64,000 nucleotides of DNA from Byssothecium circinans (GCA_010015675.1 ML977010.1:231502-295501); one strand, 5' to 3'; shown: positions 31,776 through 42,438, counted from the first letter of the stretch. The notes: generated from the sequence alone by a model not told the origin. Numbers and translations are program-made.

Positions 31776-32467
31776 TTATGCATTCTCTTTCTCTGAGCCC
31801 TCCAATCCCTTTCCTTCCCGCTTAACGCTCCTCTCCAACTCAGAGACACCCTCTCCCATCTCCTACCTCATCTTCCTCACCTCCAAAAAAACACACCCCA
31901 ACAGCCCCCCACACGACATCCCCAGCGAACCAAAAAACGTCTACCTCAACGCCTCATTATACGCACCCAGCACAGCATCAAGATGTTCCCCTAGCACCAC
32001 GTTGCGAATCCTCGTCGCGCCCGCACTCAACACCGACCCAGCATCGATCCCCTAGATCCGCAAGCCCGAAAGATTCCTCAACAACTTACCATTAAACACA
32101 TTATTCCCCACGCTCAAAAAGATCGCCGGCCCCAGATTCTGCGCTAAAATAACAATAGCGAGACCGGTTGGTACATTCCGCAACGGAAGTACATTCTGCA
32201 CCGCGATAGTAGGCACTTGAAGCGCAGTGCCAGCGCCAAGTCCGTATAGGATCTAGTAGCCTATCCACTTCCCCGTGCCAGTGTTTTTTTGCAGTGCAGT
32301 AAGCAGGCCGGCCGCGATACTCGTGAGAATGACGGATACGTAGATGAAGGGGACGTGATGGCTGAATTTCGTCGCGAGGGCGTTGGAGAGAATGAGCGGG
32401 ATACTGGCCATTGCGGACGCTGAGGGGGTGAAGTTATGGATTGCGAACCGCGCGACCTACCATCAGA
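31776..32467 (-). pseudogene. MFS transporter relic, one frame with four internal TAG codons
   Basis: Reading the minus strand, one frame from about 32467 to a terminal TAA at 31776-31778 encodes the C-terminal third of a DHA-type MFS efflux transporter. Recognisable pieces are ASIPLILSNALAT, TGKWIGY, ILYGLGAGTALQVPTIAVQN and FLSVGNNVFN. That frame is broken only by TAG at 32253-32255, 32052-32054, 31941-31943 and 31863-31865. No TAA, TGA or frameshift occurs. At least two of the TAGs replace residues normally Gln in this family (GYQILYGLG and ALRQTFF), i.e. CAG to TAG. The N-terminal two thirds are missing. It lies 3' of the AflR-like regulator gene on the same strand. Confidence 0.75.
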
Positions 32468-32702
32468 ATGAAGGCGACCCCCACCGGGAAAAGAATGAGA
32501 GCGTTGTTTATTTCGTCAACTGATTCCTCACCACGATCCATATGGCGCAGGGGTTGACATGAAAAAAAAAAAAACGGCTTCCATTTCCCCCCAGTGTAGG
32601 GTGGAGCATGCATACATGAATGCCGGGAAACTCAAGTATGTTGAATGTCATACTAGACTCCCTCCCCCCGAACCCCCACGAACACCAATCACCAATCACC
32701 CA

Positions 32703-33965
32703 TCACAGCTCCATCCTCTCCGTCGCCCTCCTCACATTCCCCCTAAAAACCCCCATCGTCCCCTCAAACTCCCTCCTCAACCAATCCCCCACACAATCAT
32801 ACAACCCCTTATACCCCTCCTCCACTCCCTCCCTCTGACTCAGCGCCACGAAGCCCTCAATAACCGGTTCCACTTTCTTGACCTCCGTGCCAATGAGATG
32901 GTTCCTGAACGCGAATTGCACGGCCGGTGTATCGACGTTGAAAGTGCCGACTTTAAAAGGCATTTCCACGACGATGAAGCAGCTATTTGAATAGCCTTCT
33001 GGACATTTGATGATCTGCGGGGCTCCTAGTGCTGGGGTTGGCGACGAGGGGGAGGTGGAGGTGGTTGTCGACGTTGTTGATGTCGTTGATGTTGGAGCTC
33101 CTTCTGCAGAAGACGGTTCGGAACGGGAAAAGTCCCGCGCTGCATACCCAGCTGCTTGTTTATAAAAGTACAGCACGCGCGCCACAAGCGAAGCCTGCAG
33201 CGTAACGAGATCCGGTCGTGTTTTCGAACAGTCGCATTTCAGAAACCGAGTAATACCCTCGATCGCGGAGCGATTCGTGTGTAAGATCTGCGATAGCTCC
33301 AGCGTGGTTTTCTGGTTCGCGATACCCGGGGTGTGGAAGATGGTGAGGCTGTCTAGGATCTGGTTCGGCTCGTGGTAGCATCGATGACCGGATGTATCTG
33401 CTGTTGTGGTCGTTGGGGGCGGGGAAGGGAGAGTGCTTTCTTGTGGTTGGGGGTCGGTGAAGAAGGGGGTTGTGAGCATGTATTCGTTGCTGGAGTGGTG
33501 TTCGAATTCCGGCCAGCTGCTGGGGAGGCTGGGGAGGAAAAACCCCGGGTCGCCGAAGTGGTGGTTTGTAGTGTGGTTGTTTGCGATGTTGGGTATGTTT
33601 GGTGTGAAGGCCTGTGGTATCATCATTTCTTCCATGTCGGCTAGAGTAACGCTCGGAAGAGGGTCTTGCTCATAGGGGCCACTATGGGAGGGTTGAATTG
33701 GAAGATTGGACGTAGAAGTTCCATTTGAAGGACCGATGGAAGTTGCTCTGCCTGAGGTCAGGGGATTGCGACCAGCGTCCAGCCTCCTCCTCGGCCGCTT
33801 TCCCGATTGTCGTGACGGGCCGTATACGCAGGTCACGTTCAGGGAGATGCAGCGCGTGCAATGCGGTTGACCGCGGTCGCATTTCGTCTTCGCCTCACCA
33901 CAAGCGTCGCACGACGACCGTAATTTTCTAGCCATTTGGGACGTAGTTCGAGATGTATCATTCAT
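32703..33965 (-). CDS. Zn2Cys6 transcription factor, AflR-like
   Basis: A single-exon 420-residue frame. The binuclear zinc cluster is at residues 19-46: CDACGEAKTKC, then CTRC and the last Cys in NVTC, followed by a basic RPRRR linker. The middle is Ser/Thr/Pro-rich. A C-terminal helical region (about 210-275 and 330-420), including NQILDSLTIFHT, resembles the AflR-type regulatory domain. AflR-class factors usually control a nearby secondary-metabolite cluster. Here the only candidate partner is the dead MFS relic on its 3' side, so this may be the remnant of a lost cluster (inference). An internal ATG at residue 11 (MARKLRSSC) could also be the start. Confidence 0.85.
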   Translation of the reverse strand: MNDTSRTTSQMARKLRSSCDACGEAKTKCDRGQPHCTRCISLNVTCVYGPSRQSGKRPRRRLDAGRNPLTSGRATSIGPSNGTSTSNLPIQPSHSGPYEQDPLPSVTLADMEEMMIPQAFTPNIPNIANNHTTNHHFGDPGFFLPSLPSSWPEFEHHSSNEYMLTTPFFTDPQPQESTLPSPPPTTTTADTSGHRCYHEPNQILDSLTIFHTPGIANQKTTLELSQILHTNRSAIEGITRFLKCDCSKTRPDLVTLQASLVARVLYFYKQAAGYAARDFSRSEPSSAEGAPTSTTSTTSTTTSTSPSSPTPALGAPQIIKCPEGYSNSCFIVVEMPFKVGTFNVDTPAVQFAFRNHLIGTEVKKVEPVIEGFVALSQREGVEEGYKGLYDCVGDWLRREFEGTMGVFRGNVRRATERMEL

Positions 33966-34390
33966 AGTAGCTGCTGGTTACGATAGCGAAGGATATGCTG
34001 ACATTGCCAGAATTCGAGGCTCGCAAGAGTTCATTAGTAAGCGACTTCGCATCTGAGTTGACATGACTCGCGTATTCACTTAGCTTCACCGGAACAGAGT
34101 CAGCAGCAGAGGGGAAAACAAAACAGAGATACAAACAGGATGATTCGCGAATCGATAAACGCACAAGGGGTATTGATAACTACAGAAATCGCCAATCAGA
34201 GACCAAGCCAATAAACAAAAGGAAATATAATACACACAAGAAGCGCTTCACCGCAGCCCTTTCAGTGAGCGTGTCTGTGAGTCGAAGCAACTATGCGTTC
34301 GAAAGACGGTTTGCTCGCTTCAAGCTTCGTAGAAGCTCTAGCTAATAACAAGGTGTTTCTCTTTCCCACTTCACACCCACAGTCCCGACC
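33966..34390. other. Intergenic, no gene recognised
   Basis: About 420 bp upstream of the Zn2Cys6 gene and downstream of the 462-residue gene. Nothing specific seen. Confidence 0.4.
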
Positions 34391-35829
34391 CTACCCCTTC
34401 CCATTAGCAGCCTCCCAAGCCGCAATCCCGTCGTCGTCATCTTCCTCATACCCCCCTCCATAACCACCATACTCCTCCCCATACCCATACTCATAAAACT
34501 CACCGCCCGCCAGCCCATCGCCAAGCTGATACCCAGGCTTGCTGAAAAAGGCCGACATACTCCCCATCGGAAACGGATTAACAGCAGGAGCGTCTCGGTA
34601 ATAGTAATCATCGAAAGACGTCTCGGTATCGTGCGCAGAGTCGGTGTAGCTGTATCCGGGAATGGCTGCGACGGAGGGCGTTGTATCGAGACGGAGGGCT
34701 GTGCGGGGTGGGGAGGGGAGGGGATCTGTTTGGATGGAGGCGTCGGCGTAGGAAGGACGTGATTGTGGTTGGGGGAGGGGTAGAGGTTCGGCGTGGCAGC
34801 CGCAGGTGCAGGTTTCGGGGGCGGGTCGTTGTGGTGAGCGAGATGTAGTGGTTTGGATTGGTGGGGACGGGGTGCGTCGAGTAGTGCTTGGTAGAGGGGG
34901 TGAGACTGAGATTGGAAGCGAGGGTGTAGGCTTTGTGGGTGTTGGTTCGGGAGGTGGGAGTTTTGGAAGCGCTTTGTTTTCTGGTATTCGATGGAAAGAG
35001 CTTGGTTTGAATGACATGCTCAGGGGGGGACTTCTTCGTGTGAATCGCATAGGCGTGATTGGCGACTCGAGTTTGGGTTCTTCGGGGGTTGGTTCGGTTG
35101 TTATGTCTATGGGCTTGACGTCTGCATCAGATGTTGGTCTTGATGGTACCGTTGTAGCGGCGCTTGTAGGACGCGATGGGGATTGTGCAGTGAAAGTGGA
35201 GTCTGTCGTTGACCGCAACGACGATATACTGGGAGATCTCGAAGTCTGATTTGAGTTGAGTGATGTATCCGTGAGTGACCTGGCTGAAAATAATACGGAC
35301 GGTGGTCTTGCCGCTGCCTGTGATGCACCCGACGACCGTCTACTCGACGAATCATCTAGTGAGGAATTGAAGAGCGTGGCGCTGGCATCTGAAGATGATT
35401 GAAATACCGACATAGTCCTCGTCCTCTTCAATGATGACTTTGCATCTAGCTCTTCCGGCGGCGGTGCCTTCTTCTCCGGCTCCTTAAACTCCAATTTCCC
35501 ATCTTTATCTGATGCGAAATACTCGTCGCCGCGACCAAAGACAACTTGAAGGGATGGAAAGTCGCGGGTTGTACCGTCGGTCGGCCAAAGCCATTCGGAA
35601 AGCTCAGGCGGGAGATCATAGCCATCTATATCATCCATCAGCCTTGAAGCATGAAGAAAGTTGCGTCCGACTTACCTTGCTTATACTCCCCAGCTTTGTT
35701 CTTCCAGCAGACGTAATATCTCTCAAAAGCTCCGAATGCACAAACGATGAGATCATCTATGCTCTCTGGGTCTCCAGGATCCTGGGGTATTTGACCGAGA
35801 CGTTCGTATAGGCGTGTAGAGGAGTTCAT
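34391..35829 (-). CDS. Conserved fungal protein of unknown function, Pro/Ser-rich
   Basis: Two exons, complement(34391..35625, 35676..35829), give 462 residues; the 50-nt intron has a GTAAGT donor and an ATATAG acceptor. The N-terminal ~95 residues look folded and conserved: VCAFGAFERYYVCWKNKAGEYKQ, then DGYDLPPELSEWLWPTDGTTRDF and LQVVFGRGDEYFASDKDGK. The rest is disordered, Ser/Pro/Thr-rich with many RTPSPP-like sites. It has a Cys/His patch CTCGCH and an acidic, Gly/Tyr-rich end. I recognise the N-terminal pattern as recurring in fungal hypothetical proteins but know no function. No membrane segment. Confidence 0.78.
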
Positions 35830-37050
35830 GTTGTATTACTGCATCAATCAGTCTTTGCCTCCTTGGATATAATCTCATGGACTCACATATTGTAAACAGC
35901 GCTGCTGTGTTGTACTGAAAAAAGTGATCGTTCTATCGTAACCGTTCGTGAATCGTTCGTCGATGGCGTATAAATCCAAAGGCCAGCCCTGTTTACACCA
36001 CCGGAAAACGAGTGCCCAACAATGACAGATGCCCCCGGAGTCGAACTTGCAGCTGCAACCCGCAACCACAACCGTAACCACAAACCTAACCTTCACCAGT
36101 AAAGCCGAAAAAGGCCAGTATGAACAGCGATGATCACGATCGGAAAGACAAGTCGCGAACACCAGTCGGTCTCTCAGCTTAGCCCGCACGTCTCATATCG
36201 CAAAGTACAAGTCAAAAGAAAGTGCTGTACACGCGCAATACGACATTAGAGTTCAAGAGGCTAGGATACGGTAGAGCACCGGAGATAGCCAGTGTAGTCA
36301 TCTCAGCGCCATCAAACGATTACTTGTCGGAAGAAGACTCCGTCGCGTGACTGGACGTTCATCTGGGCATGAGCAAGCGCCTTCCCTTCCTGCTGAAGTT
36401 TCTAGACGGCAGTGAAGCGGTTACAGAGTAGCCGGTGTGGGTCGATATCGAGAGCGTTGGTGGTTCGAGTTTCAGACTTCGAGAGTGGTGCTCGTGCCGC
36501 CTGTGGATTTGAGAGCCGAATTCCACACGCTGAAACAGGGACGCCTGCTTCAACGTGGCTTTTCGGTTGCTCGCATGATGGTGACTGGTGGATCGCCACA
36601 TGGATTGGTTGGATGCCGAATCTGACGGCGGGATGTCATGCTGGCGATGATTTGAAGAAGGTGGGACGGTTGAACGGCGCCTCACGTGGAGATCTGGGGA
36701 AGACGCGCTAGGCTAGATTGGAATGTAACGATACCATCAACTCCCAAAATTATTGGAACATTGAGAAGGCCTCAGGACGCAAGCTCAGCCAAGAGAATCG
36801 TAAAAACTAGGGGAACCATCCCTTAAACTTGCAAAGCAAAAGCCCAGCAAGCGACAGTCTGTCAATTGTCTGTTTTCATCATCCATGAGACCCCACAACT
36901 CCAACTCCCCAGATCCCCAAAAATGTACAACGTACTCTAAGCATACAATACAGGTATCATGCACCAAACAAACCCACCAAGTTTCCATATCCCATCTCTA
37001 GCATTGAGCCGCCTCTGAAAGCCCCATCCATCCAATCATCTGTGTCCTCA
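35830..37050. other. Intergenic, no gene recognised
   Basis: 1.2 kb. Several open frames of 60-110 codons overlap on both strands without recognisable content. A tRNA-like B box near 36035 lacks a matching A box. Confidence 0.45.
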
Positions 37051-39622
37051 TCACTGTATCGCAGGATCCCCACCTCCTCTCCTCCCAGATCCCACATCTC
37101 TCATCGGCCCCCTCAAAGAAGTCGCCGCCCTCCTCAACGGCATCGGTCTCCTATCCCTCTCCCTCTCATCCGCTCTACCATCTCCCCTACCATCCCTCTC
37201 CCCCCTCCTCGACCCACTACTCGAAGCAGTATTACTCCTCGCCCTTCCCGCCGCCCCTCCATCACCACTCCCGCTCCCCAGCCTAGCCCCACTCCCAGCA
37301 CCACTAACCATATCATCAATCTCCCGGTACAAGCTCGACGTCGTCCTCCCTGCACCCGCACCCGCGTCCGCGGCGCGCGGCGTATTGGGAGGTTTCCGGT
37401 GACTAAGTCGTGATTGCATACCGCGGTTCCCGGTGCCGGAAGACATAGTGGTTGCCATTGATTTCTGGCGTGCTAGAGGGGGGCGGGTGGAGCTGGAGGT
37501 GTCTTCGTCTCGGGAGCGACGGCGGGGGTTGGGGTTTTGGCGGGCTGATGATGATGATGACGATGACGGTGTTGACGACGTTGAAGGTTGTAGTGAAGGT
37601 GGTGGTCGGGTATTGTTTCTAGACGAATTAATCGCCGGGTCTCGCGAGGGATTTGGTTTCCGCTGCTGTTGTTGTGATGATGTAGGAGGTGAACCCAGCC
37701 CTGTTCGACCCTTCTCCCTCGTCATCAGAGGCGGCCGTCTACTTTCCGCTCTATCGCCTCTCGGCCTTGCAACGCTTCTCTCTCCCGCTCTCGTAGGATT
37801 TCCTCCCCTCGACGTCCCCGAAGACGAAGGAGGAGGAAGCGGCGGTAACGGGTCCTTGGACGCCACAGTCTCCGGTTTCTTAGAAACCGACGTCTTCCCC
37901 ACCAAGGGACTCACATTCTGACTGTTAATACAATCATTAGCCGTTAATCTGCTCTTCTGCTGCGTAGTTATGCTCTCCCCTCTCGCCCCTCTATCCCCAG
38001 CGCCAACACTCGCGCCAAAGACCGCAGGGTCAGAGGCAGCGGCAGCGAATCTCTCCCCATCTGATCGCCGTGGTACCACTGGTACAGGCACGATCTCCGA
38101 TACGGGCCGATCATACAAGTCGAAGATCTCGGTCACGCTTGTCTTCGGCGGGTTGGAGTAATCTGACGCAGAAGACGATGCGGCGAGACTGAGTGGCCGT
38201 GACAGTGGTCGTCCGGTGTTGTTGTTTTTAAATACGGCGTCGGTTGGGGTTTTGCCGAGGGCCCATGATTCGAACATTTGCGCTTGTGACATGGTGCGGG
38301 TACCGGAGTTGCGGTTGAGTTTGGGCGTTGTGCGCTTCTCGCTGGGGGGTGTGGTGCGGAGTGGTGCTGGAACTGGAGTTGATGTTGGGGGGGAGATTGA
38401 GCGGGTGGATTGGGTTTGGGCTGGAGGTGGAAAGGATTGGATAGGTTGGGATTCGTTGATGTTAGGGAGATTAGGGTTAGGACTTGACGTGCGACTTCGT
38501 CGTTGCTGTGGCGGTGTGACGGGCATGTTTGCACTCCGTGTAGCCGTTCGAGTAGGAGAATATGCCGGCGGCGGCGTGGACGGTGCGTCGTTGAAGATAG
38601 ACTTTGGGGCCAGAAACCCATCGTCTTCACCACCTCCAGATGATAGCAACTCCGAATCTGCATACAACGGCCGCGGAGGATCCGAGAAAAGGCTATTTGG
38701 CAACCCAAACGGCTTGACTGCAGGTGCTTCGACTTGAGCTTCCCCCGTCTCTCCTTCAGCGGCGGCGGGAACATAGGTACCGACACCAGGCGGATTCAAC
38801 TCCGGTTGCGTAGTAATAGGCTCATCAACAGGAGCATCCTCTTTCGCATCGACAGCGCGCTTGGTGGTTTGATCCTGCTGCCTCGCCTCACTTTCCTTCT
38901 TCCACCTCTTTTCTTTCCTCGTCAATTCAATCTCCAGCACCTTCGTCCCCGGCTGAACTTTCGATTTCAATCCATCGTCGTCCATGTCGAAATACAAGCC
39001 CCAAAGCCCAGGCGCTTCTTCAACCGCACACCAGCCCTCCCACCCATCAAAGGTGAGTCTGCGGTCCTGGCGAGTGCAGTTAAAAGGCCCGGTAAGGTTG
39101 GGTTGAGCATCAAGACGGACACCGTATCTTGCTTCGTAGGTTTCTTTGTCGATGTAGATCCAGTTCATGATAGGTGCTATGTCGGTGATAGTGCTCACGA
39201 GACCTTCATGGTTGCTGTCAGGGTAAGGAAGATAGTATCCTGCATATGGGTGGCCGAGAGGCTCGCCGTCACTGGTTCCAGTATCGATCCAGAGCTGAAA
39301 CTAGAAGTCAGTTGAGCCAGGCAGAAAGACAGCTACTCAATCCATCCAATAGAAACATAAACAGTGTGGGGAGCAAATTGTTTTCTAGAAACACAGGAAT
39401 TAGAATCGTAATGAATGTACATACCTTTCCATTCCTCAAAACAACGGGTCTCCTGTCAATCTCTCTACTCCGCATGGACGACTTGACGCATGATGCGATA
39501 AGGTTACATCGACGCGCGCGATGTTCCTCTCTCTTTTCCTTAGACTGCGACTGTCTAATAGCTTCTTGACTTCCAAGCAGCGCAGGGGCAGCTATAATAG
39601 TAACGAGAATGCCCAGAACCAT
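37051..39622 (-). CDS. Conserved fungal protein with hydrophobic N-terminus, unknown function
   Basis: Two exons, complement(37051..39294, 39425..39622), give 813 residues; the 130-nt intron has a GTATGT donor and a TTTCAG acceptor. The N-terminus MVLGILVTIIAAPALLGSQE is a hydrophobic helix followed by a basic region. Residues ~40-200 form the conserved part: SREIDRRPVVLRNGKLWIDTG, GHPYAGYYLPYPD and FDGWEGWCAVEE. Next is LWGLYFDMDDD, then VLEIELTRKEKRWK. I recognise this as a recurring ascomycete family of unknown function. The last ~550 residues are disordered and rich in Ser, Pro and Arg. The N-terminal helix may be a membrane anchor. Without the first exon the model would begin inside the conserved domain. 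Confidence 0.82.
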
Positions 39623-40769
39623 GATTTCAAGTCGCAAAAAGTGTCGAAGAGCGACGACCCAAAGTGGTCATGTCACGGGTACGACAGGCTGGTAGCGAAG
39701 TGCCAAGGGCGAGCGAAAAGGAAATGTCGAATTTGGGGAGAAAGATGGGCGTTGTGGATGCCTTGGTCAGGCTGGCTCTTCTCTTCCACGACGATTCGGC
39801 AGAACGTTGTGAACCTGTCCTAGTTTACGATCAATAGCCGTGTGAAAGAAACATGTAGACCTTCTCTTGCACAAACACCGGATGATACCCCATTCCCTCC
39901 CTCCCTCGTTCCCGAGAAGGTACCCAGCACACCCAAACACGCGGATGAAGCTCCAGTTCCACGCCAACGAATCTCCGTATTAAAAAAATTCACCTCCCGT
40001 ATCAAGACAGCTTTCCGATCGTCCGACTCTCAGTCCAGAAATTCGCCATCCGTCCCCCTCTCAACACTGCTCAGAAACGAACTCCCAAAGTGTCCGAATC
40101 TCCGTTGTATGCATGGCCTTTCACATCCTTCCTATAGCAACTCCTGACCTTCGAGTCAGTTTGAGAGGACCCTTTTATCCAAGCGACCATACAATCCCCA
40201 ACGTTCTCGAACTTGTCATCTGAGTGCTCGCAAAAGAGTGGCGTGATCATCATCAGTTGTCCGTAAGAAGGAAACCTACATCTCAAACATGGAAGCGCGT
40301 CCCGTTTCAGTCTTCACACTAACCGCAGAGTAACGGGTACGCCCCCACCGACTTCCGACAACCAAGCATAACGTGTGAACAACATCAGCAACCCAAGCAG
40401 CGATCCCCGTGGCACAAGCAAATACGATAAAAATGTCAACACGAGGCTCGAATGATATGTGTGCTGCGACAAGGTCAAACGTGCCACAGCCCTTGTTTCG
40501 AGACGCACAGGATGGCGGTGGCGCCATGCACGGCACCCGCGAGTTAAACTCCATACACTCGCGGTCGAGGCCTGACGCTGTGGTTAGATATATAAGGCAG
40601 CATATTCTGCCTCCGAGTTCAAAAAGACAGACCAGTTGATCTGATTCTCATCCTCCACCCTCTCTTCACTTTCCAAGCAGAAACATTCCGGCCAGGTTGC
40701 CAATTACCTTCGACCTTTAATACCATTTCGACCAACCTCAGCACCTCTTAATCACCACCACATTTCAAA
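39623..40769. other. Intergenic, no gene recognised
   Basis: 1.15 kb. A 101-codon plus-strand frame at 39842-40147 is Pro/Ser/Lys-rich and not recognisable. The last ~150 bp is the leader of the 94-residue gene. Confidence 0.45.
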
Positions 40770-41113
40770 ATGGCTACCGTGTAAGTCTGCATCATCTCTT
40801 TGTGTACCTATCATCAAGCATCAGCTAATTCATCCTCAGCGACTCTGTCCCCCGCCCCATGGGTTACACATCCGACTCTGATACCGACGGCCAGGCCTCG
40901 GGCGGTCGCAAAGTTACCGCCACCGGCCTCGGCGGCAAAGCTCCATCGTCCTCCGGCCTCAGCCGCCCCGCCGGTTCCATCATCAAGGGCGCAGTTGACG
41001 AGAATGGCAAACTAAAGGATGCTGCACTTCTGCTGGGTATCAAGTTGGACTTGGAAGCTGAGATTCACTTGACTGCACGGATTCGGGGAGACATTACGAT
41101 TGGACTGTATTGA
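40770..41113 (+). CDS. Small conserved-looking protein (94 aa), unknown function
   Basis: Two exons, 40770..40780 and 40840..41113. The first exon codes only MAT plus two bases; the 59-nt intron has a GTAAGT donor and a CCTCAG acceptor. The product has a disordered N-terminal half (YTSDSDTDG, Gly/Ser-rich). Its C-terminus is compact and amphipathic: AGSIIKGAVDENGKLKDAALLLGIKLDLEAEIHL, then RIRGDITIGLY. I do not recognise it. The strong splice sites, the good CAAAATGGC start context and an ordered C-terminal third support a real gene. Confidence 0.75.
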
Positions 41114-41494
41114 GAGGGACTATGGTAGATATTGTGAGGGCAGGAACGTGAAGTCAACGTCGACCGGTCAACTTTCGCATGCCGTTGATTAGCGACAGGG
41201 GAACTGACTTTGGGTGTTTACGAATTTGTTTAGCATTCCCGCATGAGCACGGAGTATTGGATATCCTGAGTTGGCAATCAATCTGTTTCTGCTTGTCGAA
41301 CCAGCTTTCTTCACACTTGTGACTGCATCGTGCATTGACTTCGATGCAGCAGCGGCGAAAGAAGCCACCAGCGGCCCGCATGAGCGTACAGGGGAGATAG
41401 AGGCGAGATTGAAACATCACGTATGAAGATGGACCTGCAAGTTTTGGTCAGCATCGAGTCTGAACAAATATGCGAATGAGAAGAGTAAGATTTG

Positions 41495-41588
41495 GCGTTC
41501 TTTCAGGCATTTGCCCTGTCACAGGCAGTTGTCTCCATTGCCGTAGCTCGGTAGACCGTCGTGATAATTTAAGTTCATCTTGTAACGC
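41495..41588 (-). ncRNA. snR73: Box C/D snoRNA, snR73-like (25S Cm2959 equivalent)
   Basis: Box C AAGATGA (41575-41581), box D CTGA (41503-41506), and flanks GCGTT/AACGC that can form a 5-bp terminal stem. A D'-type CCGA (41548-41551) is preceded by a 13-nt guide complementary to 25S UAGACCGUCGUGA. The fifth-nucleotide rule gives the C equivalent to yeast C2959 (E. coli 2590), the target of yeast snR73. The D guide can pair with 18S GCAUUUGCC (9 nt), a weaker second target. Located in the last intron of the host gene. Confidence 0.85.
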
Positions 41589-41714
41589 AGTTGAATGAAG
41601 GTGAGGTGTACTTACGGTTTACAAGAACTGAAATACCACGATCAGCAGCGAGCCTGTTGTTCCGCGTATTAGTAAGCGCCTTGTCAAAGGCTGGGAAATG
41701 GGTTGACCGAAGTA

Positions 41715-41793
41715 TGCGGATCAGGAAGGACGGTTCTCGTCGTCGCCGAGGCTCGGACATATGCTTGTCATTGTTGTGTCGAATCATCATGCA
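41715..41793 (-). ncRNA. snR74: Box C/D snoRNA, snR74-like (18S Am28 equivalent)
   Basis: Box C ATGATGA (41784-41790) and box D CTGA (41721-41724). Before a D'-type CCGA (41753-41756) lies a 12-nt guide complementary to 18S CAUAUGCUUGUC near the rRNA 5' end. The fifth nucleotide is the A equivalent to yeast A28, the snR74 (human U27) target. The terminal stem is weak (about 3 bp), so the ends are approximate. Confidence 0.82.
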
Positions 41794-41910
41794 AGGAAGC
41801 GGGTAGGAAGCCGGAGCAACATACCATGATATGTAGAGTAGAATCTATGCGAAGCGAGTCAGCTGTCGCCCTGCTTTCGGTGTTGCTCGAAGATAAGAAT
41901 AATGTATAGG

Positions 41911-41999
41911 ATCAATCAGGTTTGCATGAATGGAAAATGGAGTCTCGTCATCGGGAATCCCGTCAGACTCGTCATCTAAAAGAGTTCTCATCTTTTGAT
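41911..41999 (-). ncRNA. snR75: Box C/D snoRNA, snR75-like (25S Gm2288 equivalent)
   Basis: Box C AAGATGA (41988-41994) and box D CTGA (41916-41919) directly abut a perfect ATCAA/TTGAT terminal stem. Box D' CTGA (41963-41966) follows a 12-nt guide complementary to 25S CUCGUCAUCUAA; the fifth nucleotide is the G equivalent to yeast G2288, the snR75 target. The D guide can pair 11 nt with 25S GCAUGAAUGGA,a few nucleotides downstream on the same rRNA, beginning at position 5 from box D. Confidence 0.88.
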
Positions 42000-42130
42000 A
42001 GGGGCGCAGTAAAATCAGAGAGGAATGCCTTACCTCCCAGAGATCAAACTAGACCATGAATGAGGACGTAACGTCTGAGTCGGGGGTCAGTGAGGGTCCG
42101 TAATGTACCATTTGACCAGAAGGTTGTTGG

Positions 42131-42222
42131 CAAGATCAGTGGGCGAGGTTTTCTAGGCCTGCCGCAAAAGGGCTTGTCCTTCATACGTTTCGGTGCCCAG
42201 TGCCAATAATTCATCATGTTGT
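42131..42222 (-). ncRNA. snR76: Box C/D snoRNA, snR76-like (25S Cm2197 equivalent)
   Basis: Box C ATGATGA (42211-42217) and box D CTGA (42136-42139). A D'-type CCGA (42190-42193) follows a 10-nt guide complementary to 25S UGCCCAGUGC. The fifth nucleotide falls in the CCC equivalent to yeast C2197, the snR76 target. The terminal stem is weak and the ends approximate; the guide upstream of D has no target I recognise. Confidence 0.78.
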
Positions 42223-42354
42223 ATATATGGTGTCGGAGAAGGAAGAGATGCGTACCGAGCAGACGTTTGGTGCTAGGGATCATGAGATATCTGCACTCTA
42301 GGGTCAGCAAGATGCTTATAAGGATGGAAAAGCATGCAGAGAAAGGGTGAGAAG

Positions 42355-42438
42355 TAATCAGAATCAGCCATATTTTTATCGACATTGAATTCAGTCGGTA
42401 ATTTCCAGCGTGCCGAAGCACAAGTGTTCATCATTGGA
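42355..42438 (-). ncRNA. snR77: Box C/D snoRNA, snR77-like (18S Um578 equivalent)
   Basis: Box C ATGATGA (42428-42434) and D' CTGA (42391-42394). The D' guide pairs with 18S CGGUAAUU, then after one bulge with CCAGC, in the 530 loop. The fifth nucleotide is the U equivalent to yeast U578 (E. coli U531), the snR77 target. Box D is one of two CTGAs at 42358-42361 or 42364-42367. The pairing is shorter than for its neighbours, so support rests partly on position in the cluster. Confidence 0.7.

Noticed and set aside
32480..32560. Hydrophobic frame upstream of the MFS relic as the missing N-terminal half
   Set aside because: Only a short hydrophobic stretch in another frame can be read; it cannot be joined to the relic with confidence.
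36030..36060. tRNA-like B box (GTTCGACTCC on the minus strand)
   Set aside because: No matching A box or cloverleaf could be folded around it.
39842..40147. 101-codon plus-strand frame, Pro/Ser/Lys-rich
   Set aside because: No supporting motif or homologous pattern, and the surrounding composition explains its openness. Kept only as a note.
41950..41985. Direct repeat GATGACGAG suggesting a small tandem repeat or CRISPR-like unit
   Set aside because: The two copies are parts of the snR75-like guide and C' region; fungal nuclear DNA has no CRISPR arrays.
42044..42421. 125-codon minus-strand frame in the snoRNA region
   Set aside because: It runs across two proposed introns and the snR76- and snR77-like snoRNAs; better explained as non-coding host sequence.
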